Shown here piece after piece: positions 44,679-52,935 of a stretch of 64,000 nucleotides of DNA. Position 1 is the first letter of the stretch. Each line of letters opens with the position of its first letter. The stretch is from an uncultured Victivallales bacterium (GTDB lineage Bacteria; Verrucomicrobiota; Lentisphaeria; Victivallales; UBA1829): the NCBI GenBank assembly GCA_944390735.1, contig CALXRL010000050.1, positions 1-64,000 of the forward strand, in the 5' to 3' direction. Below the pieces are notes generated by a model. The model saw nothing but the letters and a program-made list of their open reading frames with translations, had not been told where the DNA came from and did no database searches. The position numbers and the translations under genes were made by a program.

Positions 44679-46007
44679 ATGATGAAAACATCTGCAAATG
44701 CGGCTTCCCAGCTGCTGACCGGGAGCGCGAGGAACGCTCTTCTTTTTCTGATTGTTTTTGGACTTTTTTCCGGCGCACCGCTTCTTCCTGGAGTGGAAAC
44801 GGAGACCGCACGGACCTCCGGTGAAACGAAATCCCGTGCGAAACTTCCCGTTCCGAATGTCTCCCATGCGGAGCAGAAGCCGTCCGATTCCCATTCCGGG
44901 GAGAAGAAGGGGGAGGAGAGCGAGGCGCTCGTTCATCTGACGGAGGCGCAGCGCAATCTGATTCGTCTCCGTCTTTCCCGCGCGACACCGGGACGGATCG
45001 ACAACACGATCCGCCTGAACGGCGAGATCCGGCTGAACCGGAATGAGACCGCGAAAGTCATGCCGCGCATGCCGGGATTCGTGAGCGGAATCCATGTCCG
45101 GGAAGGCGATATTGTCCGGAAAGGGGATCGGCTCGCCACTCTCACGAGTCACAAGCTCGGCGAGTATTACGCCGCATACAATTCGGCTCTGGAGCAGGAG
45201 AAACTTGCGAAATCGGAATTTGAAATGGCGGAAAAGCTCAAGGGGGGACAGGCGACCTCGCGCAAGGAGTATCTCCGTTACAAGCGGGAGTATGCCGAAT
45301 CGGTCATTTCCCGGCGTCACGCGGAGGAGCTGCTTCGTTCCCTGCTTCTGGATCCGGCGCATCCGGGACATCCGCACGGGAAGAGTCCGGGGGAGATTCT
45401 TCCCATCTGCACGACCTACGATGTGACCGCTCCGCTGAACGGCACCGTGATTGCCCGGAATGTCACGCTCGGGGAGAATTTCACGGAGGACACGCTTCCG
45501 GTGCTGTTCACGATCAGCAATCTGGAGCGTCTGTGGCTGGATCTCCGCGCCTCGCCGCAGGAGCTTCTGCGCATCCGGAAGGGACAGGAGGTGACGGTCA
45601 CGGTTGCGGGGATCAATCAGGAGTTCCGCGGGAAGGTGGTGTATCTGGCTCCTGTGATTGATGAGCAGACCCGGACGGGTCTGGTGCGAATCGAGGTGGA
45701 CAACCGTTCCTTCTCCCTGCGTCCGGGACAGTTTGCCGTCGGGACGATTCAGACGGATCCCTCCGGCGGAACCGTTGTCGTTCCGCGGGAGGCCGTGCAG
45801 CTGATTGCGGGTGAGACGGTGGTGTTTGTCCCGCAGGGCGACGGATTTGTGCCGCGTCCGGTTGTTCCCGGCAGGAGTTCCGGCGGCTCGATGCAGATTC
45901 TCTCCGGCCTGCACGCCGGGGAGGAGTTTGTCTCATCCGGCGCCTTCGAGCTCAAGTCGATCCTTCTGACCAGCGGCATGGATCCGCATGCCGGTCACGG
46001 ACACTGA
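44679..46007 (+). CDS. RND efflux periplasmic adaptor, CusB/CzcB-like
   Basis: 442 residues. An N-terminal membrane helix/signal (ALLFLIVFGLFSGAPLL) precedes a His-rich stretch (HAEQKPSDSHSGEKK), then the barrel-sandwich (MPRMPGFVSGIHVREGDIVRKGDRLATL), an alpha-helical hairpin (~residues 160-220) and the second half of the lipoyl-like domain (TAPLNGTVIARNVTLGENFTED), followed by the beta-barrel (RLWLDLRASPQELLRIRKGQEV). The C-terminus ends MDPHAGHGH, a typical metal-binding tail of Czc/Cus adaptors. Links the inner membrane pump to an outer membrane channel. Two tandem ATGs (44679, 44682) follow AAAGGA; the first is used. Confidence 0.92.
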   Translation: MMKTSANAASQLLTGSARNALLFLIVFGLFSGAPLLPGVETETARTSGETKSRAKLPVPNVSHAEQKPSDSHSGEKKGEESEALVHLTEAQRNLIRLRLSRATPGRIDNTIRLNGEIRLNRNETAKVMPRMPGFVSGIHVREGDIVRKGDRLATLTSHKLGEYYAAYNSALEQEKLAKSEFEMAEKLKGGQATSRKEYLRYKREYAESVISRRHAEELLRSLLLDPAHPGHPHGKSPGEILPICTTYDVTAPLNGTVIARNVTLGENFTEDTLPVLFTISNLERLWLDLRASPQELLRIRKGQEVTVTVAGINQEFRGKVVYLAPVIDEQTRTGLVRIEVDNRSFSLRPGQFAVGTIQTDPSGGTVVVPREAVQLIAGETVVFVPQGDGFVPRPVVPGRSSGGSMQILSGLHAGEEFVSSGAFELKSILLTSGMDPHAGHGH

Positions 46008-46021
46008 CGGAGGGTCCCGCC

Positions 46022-49000
46022 ATGATGGAAACTCTGATTCGAACGGTTCTTCGGCTGCGCGCTCTGATTCTGGTTGCGATGATTGCGGTGATGGGGTTCG
46101 GCATTTTCTGGTACCTGGAGATGCCGCGCGACGCCTTCCCCGACATCTCTCCGGTGATGGTCCCCGTGTTTGCGGAGGCTCCCGGCCTTGCCGCGGAGGA
46201 GGTCGAGCTGATGATCAGTCAGCCGATTGAAAGCGCCATGAGCGGTCTTCCCGGCGTGACGCTGGTGAAATCGACCTCCGGCTTCGGAATGAGTGTGGTG
46301 TATGTCTATTTCAAGGATTCGACGGACATTTATTTTGCGCGGCAGCTGGTTGCCGAGCGGCTGCGGAACGCGGAGGCCTCCCTGCCGCCGGAGCTTCCCG
46401 CGCCGGAACTGGGACCGATCTCCAGCGGACTTGACCAGATCTTCATCTACTATCTTCAGGCCGATCCCGGCAAGGTGGATACGCAGGGAAAGGAGCTCAA
46501 CACCTATCTGCGCGAACTGAACGATTTCGTGGTCAAGCGGCAGCTTCAGACGGTTCCCGGCGTTTCGGCGATTCTCTCCATGAGCGGTCATGTCCTGCAA
46601 TACCAGGTGCGGGCGGATCCGGAGAAGATGAGAGCAGGAAACGTCACGTTTGACGAGATTGCCGATGCGATCCGCGCCAACAATCGGAACGTCGGCGGAC
46701 AGTATCTGGAGATCGGCGCGGAGGAGTATCTGGTGCGTGGAATCGGCATGCTCAAAACGCTGGACGACATCCGCGGCATCACGATCCGCGAAATCGACGG
46801 CGTTCCATTGAAGCTCGGTTCCGTTGCCGCCGTTCGTTACGGGCCGGATATCCGGAGGGGCGTGGTCACGCGCAACGGCGGCGAGGAGGTGGTGGCCGGC
46901 ATTGTGCTGAAACTTGTCGGAGAGAACACCTCTCGCGTCATCGGGCGTCTGCACGGGAAACTTGCGGAGATCGGGAAGAGTCTGCCCCCGGGCGTGACGA
47001 TCGTTCCGTATTACGATCAGGCGGATCTTGTGGACAATGCCGGGCGAACCGTGGAAAATGCGCTGTTTCAGGGGATTCTTCTGGTGCTCGCAGTGCTTGC
47101 CGTGGCGCTTCTGAATTTCCGTGCCGCGTTGATCGTTGCGCTTTCGATGCCGTTTTGTGCGTCGCTTGCGGTGCTGGGAATGAAACTGATGGGCATTTCG
47201 GCGAATCTGATGTCGCTGGGAGGAATCGCCATTGCGCTCGGAATGCTGGTGGACGGCTCCATTGTCGTGGTGGAAAACATCATCCGGCACCGGGAGCTGC
47301 CGGAATCGGAGGGAAAGAGCCGCATGGAGATCATTCTGGAGGCGACAAAGGAGGTGGGGCGTCCGATCACCTTTGCGCTTCTCATCATCATTGCGGTGTT
47401 TCTGCCGATTTTCCTGTTTGAGGGCATTGAAGGGAAGATGTTCAAGCCGCTGGCGTTTTCCATTGTGATTGCGCTGGGCGGATCCATCATTGCGGCGGTG
47501 GTGAATGCGCCGGTTCTTGCATATTTTCTCCTGGGCCGGAGAAAGGGGAAGAGCTCCCGGGAAGGGGGAGGGGCGGCGGAGAAGAGCCGGGGATGGGGAC
47601 TTCGTTGGTATCTGCCTCTGCTGGAATCGGCGATGCGGCATCGTGGTCTGCTGCTGATTCTGGTGCTGATGGCGCTGGCGGGAAGTATCGGATCGCTTTC
47701 GTTTCTCGGACGGGAATTCATTCCGACGCTGGAGGAAGGGACGATTCTTGCCACGGTCGGCATGGCTCCTTCCATCGGACTGACGCAGGCGGAACGGGTT
47801 GTCCGGAATCTGGAGAACATGATCCGGAAGCATCCGGAGGTGGAGGGGACGGTTTCCCGGATCGGCCGGCCCGAAGCGGGGAGTCATCCGCATCCGGTCA
47901 ACTTTGCGGAGATTCAGATTGCGCTGAAGCAACCCGGAGGGAGGATCATCGGAGCGAAGGAGCGCCGTCGGATCGTCGGGGAACTGCGTCACGAACTGGG
48001 GGATTATCCGGGGGTGACGGTAAACTTCTCCCAGCCGATTCAGAATGCGTTTGATGAGCTGCTCTCCGGCACGCGCGCCTATTTTGCCCTGAAACTCTAC
48101 GGGGAGGATCTGGCACTCCTGCGGACAAAGGCCGAGGAGATCCGGAAGGCGATTGCGGAGGTGCCCGGGGTGGTGGATCTTTCCGTGGAACAGAGCTTCG
48201 GCCAGCCGCAGATCCGGGTCGAGCTGAAACAGGAGGAGATGGCGCGTTTCGGCGTATCGGGAAACGAGGTCATGGCGCTGGTGGAGCGCGCGATCGGCGG
48301 AGAGAATGTTTCCAGTCTCTACCGGAACACGCGGCGTTACGATATCAATCTGCGTCTTGCCGAAGAGTTCCGTTCCACGCCGGAGGCGCTTGGAAGACTC
48401 AAACTGCGCACGTCGTCGGGGAATTACGTCGCGCTTGACCAGGTGGCGGATCTGAAGATCACGGAGGGTCCGGTGCAGATCAACCGGGAGAAAATCCAGC
48501 GCCGCTGGACGATTCAGGGGAATATTTCCGGACGCGCTCCCAGCGAGATCGTCCGCGATATGCGCAAGGTGATCGCGGAAAAGGTGTCGCTGCCTTCCGG
48601 ATATCTGATTGAGTTCGGCGGTCAGTTCGAGAATCAGGAACGGGCGATGAAAAAGCTGATGATCGTGGTGCCGATTGTGATTCTTCTGATCTTCTTTCTG
48701 CTGTGGATGTCGTTTTCCTCGCTGCGGAGCAGTCTGATTGTCATGATCAACGTACCGCTGGCGCTGATCGGCGGAGTGCTTGGACTGCTGGCGACGGATC
48801 AGCTGCTTTCGGTTCCGGCCGCGGTGGGATTCATCGCCCTCTTCGGCATTGCGATGCAGGATGCCGTTGTGATGGTCACCGACTTCCGGGAGCTGAGGCG
48901 CTCGGGAACGCCGCTGCGGGAGGCGGTTCTGCATGGAAGCGCGGTTCGTTTCCGCGCGGTGATCCTGACGACTCTGACCACGCTGCTGGGACTTCTTCCG

Positions 49001-49153
49001 CTTCTGCTTTCGACCGGAATCGGCGCGGAGGTGCAGCGGCCCCTTGCGGCCATTGTGGTCTTCGGACTGGGAACATCGACGTTGCTGACGCTCTTTTTCC
49101 TGCCTGTTCTCTATTATGAAGTGGAGAAGCGCTTTGAAACGCTTCCGCGCTGA
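46022..49153 (+). CDS. Heavy-metal RND efflux pump, CusA/CzcA-like
   Basis: 1043 residues, full length for the HME-RND family. Twelve hydrophobic segments are arranged as 1+6 twice with two large periplasmic loops. N-terminal MPRDAFPDISPVMVPV and LPGVTLVKSTSGFGMSVVYVYF are HME-RND signatures; TM4 carries GMLVDGSIVVVENI with the proton-relay Asp. Likely exports Cu(I)/Ag(I) or Co/Zn/Cd; metal choice is not decided. It lies 14 bp behind the adaptor with a GGAGGG Shine-Dalgarno. No outer membrane factor (CusC/TolC) is encoded beside it, so the third component must come from elsewhere. Confidence 0.94.
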   Translation: MMETLIRTVLRLRALILVAMIAVMGFGIFWYLEMPRDAFPDISPVMVPVFAEAPGLAAEEVELMISQPIESAMSGLPGVTLVKSTSGFGMSVVYVYFKDSTDIYFARQLVAERLRNAEASLPPELPAPELGPISSGLDQIFIYYLQADPGKVDTQGKELNTYLRELNDFVVKRQLQTVPGVSAILSMSGHVLQYQVRADPEKMRAGNVTFDEIADAIRANNRNVGGQYLEIGAEEYLVRGIGMLKTLDDIRGITIREIDGVPLKLGSVAAVRYGPDIRRGVVTRNGGEEVVAGIVLKLVGENTSRVIGRLHGKLAEIGKSLPPGVTIVPYYDQADLVDNAGRTVENALFQGILLVLAVLAVALLNFRAALIVALSMPFCASLAVLGMKLMGISANLMSLGGIAIALGMLVDGSIVVVENIIRHRELPESEGKSRMEIILEATKEVGRPITFALLIIIAVFLPIFLFEGIEGKMFKPLAFSIVIALGGSIIAAVVNAPVLAYFLLGRRKGKSSREGGGAAEKSRGWGLRWYLPLLESAMRHRGLLLILVLMALAGSIGSLSFLGREFIPTLEEGTILATVGMAPSIGLTQAERVVRNLENMIRKHPEVEGTVSRIGRPEAGSHPHPVNFAEIQIALKQPGGRIIGAKERRRIVGELRHELGDYPGVTVNFSQPIQNAFDELLSGTRAYFALKLYGEDLALLRTKAEEIRKAIAEVPGVVDLSVEQSFGQPQIRVELKQEEMARFGVSGNEVMALVERAIGGENVSSLYRNTRRYDINLRLAEEFRSTPEALGRLKLRTSSGNYVALDQVADLKITEGPVQINREKIQRRWTIQGNISGRAPSEIVRDMRKVIAEKVSLPSGYLIEFGGQFENQERAMKKLMIVVPIVILLIFFLLWMSFSSLRSSLIVMINVPLALIGGVLGLLATDQLLSVPAAVGFIALFGIAMQDAVVMVTDFRELRRSGTPLREAVLHGSAVRFRAVILTTLTTLLGLLPLLLSTGIGAEVQRPLAAIVVFGLGTSTLLTLFFLPVLYYEVEKRFETLPR

Positions 49154-49156
49154 GGT

Positions 49157-49202
49157 CTTCCGCTTCCGCGCCGTCCCTCCCGGACGGCTCGGAAGCCGGA
49201 AG
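49157..49202. terminator. Long hairpin between cusA-like and SGNH genes
   Basis: Arms 49157-49176 and 49182-49202 pair over 19 bp with one C-T mismatch and one bulged C (inner stem GCCGTCC/GGACGGC, outer CTTCCG/CGGAAG twice). There is no U-tract. It fills the space between two convergent stop codons (49153 and 49211), so a bidirectional terminator role is likely. Confidence 0.6.
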
Positions 49203-49210
49203 GAGACCGG

Positions 49211-49867
49211 TCAGGCGTAGAAATCGAAATCGACGGCCCGGAGAAAGGCGCGCGCAATGACCGCGTGGCCCGGAGCGGCGGCCGGATGAACGCGGTCCCA
49301 GGAGAAGTACGAGGAGTGACAGTGACGCAGAACCTGATCGAAGGCGGCCTGCACATCGACGAAAATCAGTCCGTATTCCTCTGCGAGACGGCGGCAGACA
49401 TCGCCGTAGCGGTCGACCATTGCGCGCATGGCGTCCTGCCGGTTCGGTTCCATGTAATACGGGGTCATCAGAACGATGTTCGGAATGACGGGACGGGAGA
49501 GCTCGATGAGTTTCCGGAGATTCGCCTCGTATTCGTCGATGAGCACATGGCGCTCCTTCATGTAAGGCACATCGAACTGGCGCCAGATGTCGTTGACTCC
49601 GATCATGAGGGAGAGCCAGTCCGGTTTCAGGTCGAGCGTATCGGTCTGCCAGCGGTTCAGGAGCGCGCGGGTGTTGTCGCCGCTGTTGCCCATGTTCACC
49701 ACCCGGATCATGCGTTCGGGGTAGACCGCCGTCAGAAGACCGTTCACCAGATTGGGATACCCTCCGCCGAGGGGGTTGTGGAGTCCTTCTGAAATCGGAC
49801 GCGTTCTGCCCGCATCCGTTACCGAGTCTCCCTGAAACAGCAATTTGGAACCTGCCTGAATTTTCAT
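49211..49867 (-). CDS. SGNH/GDSL-family hydrolase (cytoplasmic)
   Basis: 218 residues, no signal peptide. Block I FQGDSVTDAGR (Ser), block II NMGNSGDN, block III IGVNDIWRQF (Asn), block V SWDRVHPAAAPGH (Asp-x-x-His). It resembles small rhamnogalacturonan-acetylesterase-like or lysophospholipase-like esterases; substrate not determinable. The ATG at 49867 is chosen because AAGGAGATGG precedes it and the catalytic block begins at residue ~10. The stretch 49868-50245 upstream contains no gene, only two inverted repeats (50172-50193 and 50215-50239). Confidence 0.82.
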   Translation of the reverse strand: MKIQAGSKLLFQGDSVTDAGRTRPISEGLHNPLGGGYPNLVNGLLTAVYPERMIRVVNMGNSGDNTRALLNRWQTDTLDLKPDWLSLMIGVNDIWRQFDVPYMKERHVLIDEYEANLRKLIELSRPVIPNIVLMTPYYMEPNRQDAMRAMVDRYGDVCRRLAEEYGLIFVDVQAAFDQVLRHCHSSYFSWDRVHPAAAPGHAVIARAFLRAVDFDFYA

Positions 49868-50171
49868 GAACCATCTCCTTCCGGTCGTCATTCGTTCTGG
49901 GTTTGTCTGAGGGATCGGCGCAAGCGGGGCGGCCGTCCCTTGATTTCCGGATTCGGATCGAACCGGAGCTGGGAAAAAACGCAGGCGCGGCGGAAAAGAA
50001 GATCCTTCCGTCGCGCAGGAGTGTCCGGATTCCATCGTCATCCGCAGAAAATATACACTGGATGAGCGGGGATTTCCAGTGCCGCTTCCGTTTCCGTTTT
50101 TCTTTTGCCCGGAGCGCGGGGAGAGAAGAGAGATGGCTTGGATACTATGTCGCGGGACGGCGTGTTCTGGA

Positions 50172-50193
50172 ACGGTGTGTTGCAAGACACCGT
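50172..50193. other. Inverted repeat in the gap upstream of the SGNH gene
   Basis: ACGGTGT (50172-50178) and ACACCGT (50187-50193) form a perfect 7-bp inverted repeat around an 8-base centre. It could be an operator or part of the transcript end; no promoter was clear beside it. Confidence 0.4.
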
Positions 50194-50214
50194 GACGGAT
50201 TGTTCACGTTTTCC

Positions 50215-50239
50215 CCGGGAGATCATCCGGATCTCCCGG
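50215..50239 (-). terminator. Hairpin at the end of the guanidine/urea-type operon
   Basis: Perfect 10-bp stem CCGGGAGATC/GATCTCCCGG with a 5-base loop, 6 bp beyond the stop of the last gene (50246). It has no U-tract on either strand. Confidence 0.55.
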
Positions 50240-50245
50240 GAGCGA

Positions 50246-51106
50246 TCACTTCCGCAGGAGAATCCGGAGCAGGGCGGTGATGTTCCCTTCCGGGTTTTCC
50301 AGTTCCCGAAGAATGGAAAAATGATCGTGTCCTTCGAGCGTGAGAACGCCTCCGGGACAGGAGGCAGCGGCACGGAGCCGGGCGAAATCCCAGGTCTGAC
50401 GCTGCAGCTCCGGCAGTTCCTTTGACCCGCAGACGGCGAACAGCGGCTTTTCGGAAAGTCTTCTCCGACTGGGACTCAGCAGGGGCACCTCGTTCCGTTT
50501 CAGGCGGAGTTTTTGATTCAGGATGCCGAGCCGGATCGGTTCCAGATCGAAGATTCCGCTGATGGCAAGAACTCCGACCACCCCGGCTTCCTCGGCCAGC
50601 ATGGTTGCGAGATGTCCGCCCGCCGACCAGCCTGCGACGACGATCCGGTCCGGATCCGCTCCGAGTCCTGCGGCATGTTCCCGCAGCCAGCGGAGCGCGG
50701 TGCGGACCTCTTCGACGATTCCGGCAAGCGTCTGTTCCGGCGCAAGCGTATATCCCGCGAGAGCCACGCAGATCCCGTGCGGAAGCGGGCCGGAGGCGAG
50801 AAAACGGAAGGTCTCCTTTCTTCGCATCTGCCAGTATCCGCCATGAAGGAAGAGGAGGAGCGGAGCGGACGACGACGGGGAGCTTTCCGTTCCGAAGAAG
50901 TCGATCCTCTGGCGTTCCCGGGGACCGCAGCGCAGATCCAGATGTTCCGGAAGACGTTCGGCAAGACGCTGACTTCGTTCTTCGAATCCCGCCAGCTGCT
51001 CCGCGCTGTCTGCGACCGCGGCGGTGTTGTCATAGGCCGCGTCGAGTTCAGCTCGTGTCATGGAGCGGTAGACGCGGCGGAGAGAGGAATCCGAGGTCGT
51101 CAGCAT
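50246..51106 (-). CDS. Alpha/beta hydrolase with HGGYW motif (arylformamidase-like)
   Basis: 286 residues, cytoplasmic. FLHGGYWQ (oxyanion hole; typical of the N-formylkynurenine formamidase/esterase branch) is followed by GWSAGGH (Ser nucleophile), an Asp region, and EGHDHFSIL (catalytic His). The N-terminal ~80 residues (TRAELDAAYDNTAAVADSAEQLAGF) match the leader helix of that branch. No tryptophan-catabolism gene is nearby. It overlaps the allophanate hydrolase gene by 7 bp and is the last gene of the operon, which suggests cleavage of an amide or formamide related to guanidine/urea metabolism. That is inference. Confidence 0.82.
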   Translation of the reverse strand: MLTTSDSSLRRVYRSMTRAELDAAYDNTAAVADSAEQLAGFEERSQRLAERLPEHLDLRCGPRERQRIDFFGTESSPSSSAPLLLFLHGGYWQMRRKETFRFLASGPLPHGICVALAGYTLAPEQTLAGIVEEVRTALRWLREHAAGLGADPDRIVVAGWSAGGHLATMLAEEAGVVGVLAISGIFDLEPIRLGILNQKLRLKRNEVPLLSPSRRRLSEKPLFAVCGSKELPELQRQTWDFARLRAAASCPGGVLTLEGHDHFSILRELENPEGNITALLRILLRK

Positions 51107-52860
51107 GAGCGCTTCTCCTTCGGTTCCGCGGAGAGGGAAGGGGTGGCAGCGGACGGCGCTTCATAGCGTCTCCAGTCGGCGAGGGCGGTGATGTCGTGTC
51201 CGCTTTCGGCCGTCAAACCTTCCCCGAGGAATCCGGGGACGCTTCTTCCATCCTCCAGAATCACTTTTCCGATTCCGAGCGGTGCGGGAATGCGGGAGAC
51301 AAATTTTGCAAACGCCTCGGCGGAAAGGTCATAGAGTTCCAGATAGCAGGCAGCGCCTTTTCCTTTTTCCGTCCGGATCAGAGCCGGTTTCGGGACCGGT
51401 CCCGCATCCAGAGCGAACATCCGGTAGCAGGGGGCTGTTTTTGTGCTCTCCAGGAATCGCGCTCCCAGTTCTTCCAGTTCGGCATGAAGCGGCATTCCCC
51501 GGAGATGCGCTCCGCAGACCGCGATGGGATAGCGTTCCGCATCCCGGAAGAGACGGGCCGCTTCGAGCAGTTTGCGATCCTCGAACGCCTTCCCGACCAG
51601 CGTCACGCCGAAGGGGAGGTTTTCCGCGCGTTCCGCCGGCACCGCCAGCGCCGAATAGTCCAGCAGATTCATATAGTTGGTGTAGTATCCGAGATTGCTG
51701 TTCAAGCGGATCGGATCGGCTTCGACTTCCTCGATGCGGTAGATGGTTCCGGCGGTCGGAGTCAGGAGCAGATCGACTTTGTTCATTTCGGCGTCGGCCG
51801 CGGCCTTGCACTCCTGGAGTCGATACATCGCGCGGAAGACCTCCGACGGATGCGGAGTCTCCTTCGGAAGGATGATGCTTTCAATGACCGGCAGGGCCGC
51901 TCCCGGATGCTCCTTCAGGAACGCTCCGACGGCGGCGAAGCGTTCAAAGACCCAGGGCCCTTCATAAAGCATGCGCGCCGCGGTGCGGAAAGGCGTGAAA
52001 TCAATTTCGACGCATTCTCCGCCTGCCGCTTCCATCCGCCGGACCGCGCGCTCGAACGCCTTCCGGTACGACTCCCGGCCGAAGAACTCCAGATCCTCCC
52101 GGCGGGGAATTCCGAATTTCCAGGGGCGCTTCAGCGACGGACCTTGCGGCAGAGGACGGCTGTACGCATCCTCCGGATCGAATTTCGCCGTGAGTTCCAG
52201 CAGACGTTCGGCATCCTCCAGATTCCGGGTGAAGAGGGAGACGCAGTCCAGGGAGCGGCAGGCAGGCACCACGCCCCGGCAGCTGAGAATTCCGCGGCTC
52301 GGCTTCACTCCGATCAGTTCCTGAAACGCCGCCGGCACCCGTCCGGATCCGGCGGTATCGGTTCCCAGGGCAAAACTGCAGAGCCCGTAGGCGAGCGCGG
52401 CGGCGGACCCGCTGCTGGATCCCCCCGCGACATACCCCGGCGCCAGACGGTTCGGAACCACTCCATAGGGAGAGCGAACCCCCACCAGACCGGTGGCAAA
52501 CTGATCCATGTTCGTTTTCCCGATCGGCACGGCGCCCGCCTCAATGAGAAGTTCCACCACATGCGCGGAGCGTTCCGGATGATACCGATATTGCGGACAT
52601 GCCGCGCTTGTCGGCAGTCCCGCGACATCAATATTGTCCTTGACGGCAAAGGGAATTCCGTACAGCGGGAGTTCCGCCGGCGAATGCCGCTCCAGACGTT
52701 TCAGATACCCTTCCAGCTGTTCCTCTCCGGTTCTGGAAATCCAGATTTCCCCGGGTGCCGCGTCACACGTTTCCCGAAGGTGCGTCAGGAGCGTTCTCGG
52801 GGAGAGCGTCCCGTCGCGGTACGCGCACAGCAGCGGCGTTATGGCAAGATCATACTCCAT
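51100..52860 (-). CDS. atzF: Allophanate hydrolase
   Basis: Hydrolyses allophanate to ammonia and CO2. 586 residues. Residues ~1-440 are an amidase-signature domain with the Ser-cisSer-Lys triad: Lys in PFAVKDNIDVAG, serines in GGSSSGSAAALAYG and the GTDTAGSGRVPAAFQ strand. Residues ~455-575 are the allophanate-hydrolase C-terminal domain (HLRGMPLHAELEELGARFLE...PGFLGEGLTAESGHDITALADWRRY), a hallmark of AtzF rather than ordinary amidases. AAGGAG precedes the ATG. It is 75 bp downstream of the carboxylase gene; the product chain carboxylase -> deiminase -> AtzF is consistent. Confidence 0.93.
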   Translation of the reverse strand: MEYDLAITPLLCAYRDGTLSPRTLLTHLRETCDAAPGEIWISRTGEEQLEGYLKRLERHSPAELPLYGIPFAVKDNIDVAGLPTSAACPQYRYHPERSAHVVELLIEAGAVPIGKTNMDQFATGLVGVRSPYGVVPNRLAPGYVAGGSSSGSAAALAYGLCSFALGTDTAGSGRVPAAFQELIGVKPSRGILSCRGVVPACRSLDCVSLFTRNLEDAERLLELTAKFDPEDAYSRPLPQGPSLKRPWKFGIPRREDLEFFGRESYRKAFERAVRRMEAAGGECVEIDFTPFRTAARMLYEGPWVFERFAAVGAFLKEHPGAALPVIESIILPKETPHPSEVFRAMYRLQECKAAADAEMNKVDLLLTPTAGTIYRIEEVEADPIRLNSNLGYYTNYMNLLDYSALAVPAERAENLPFGVTLVGKAFEDRKLLEAARLFRDAERYPIAVCGAHLRGMPLHAELEELGARFLESTKTAPCYRMFALDAGPVPKPALIRTEKGKGAACYLELYDLSAEAFAKFVSRIPAPLGIGKVILEDGRSVPGFLGEGLTAESGHDITALADWRRYEAPSAATPSLSAEPKEKRSC

Positions 52861-52935
52861 GATAATTTCTCCTTTTCGGAAGAGTTTCCGCGCGTCCCGG
52901 CGGGAGGCATTTGCCGGGGCGCGCAGAAAACCCGT

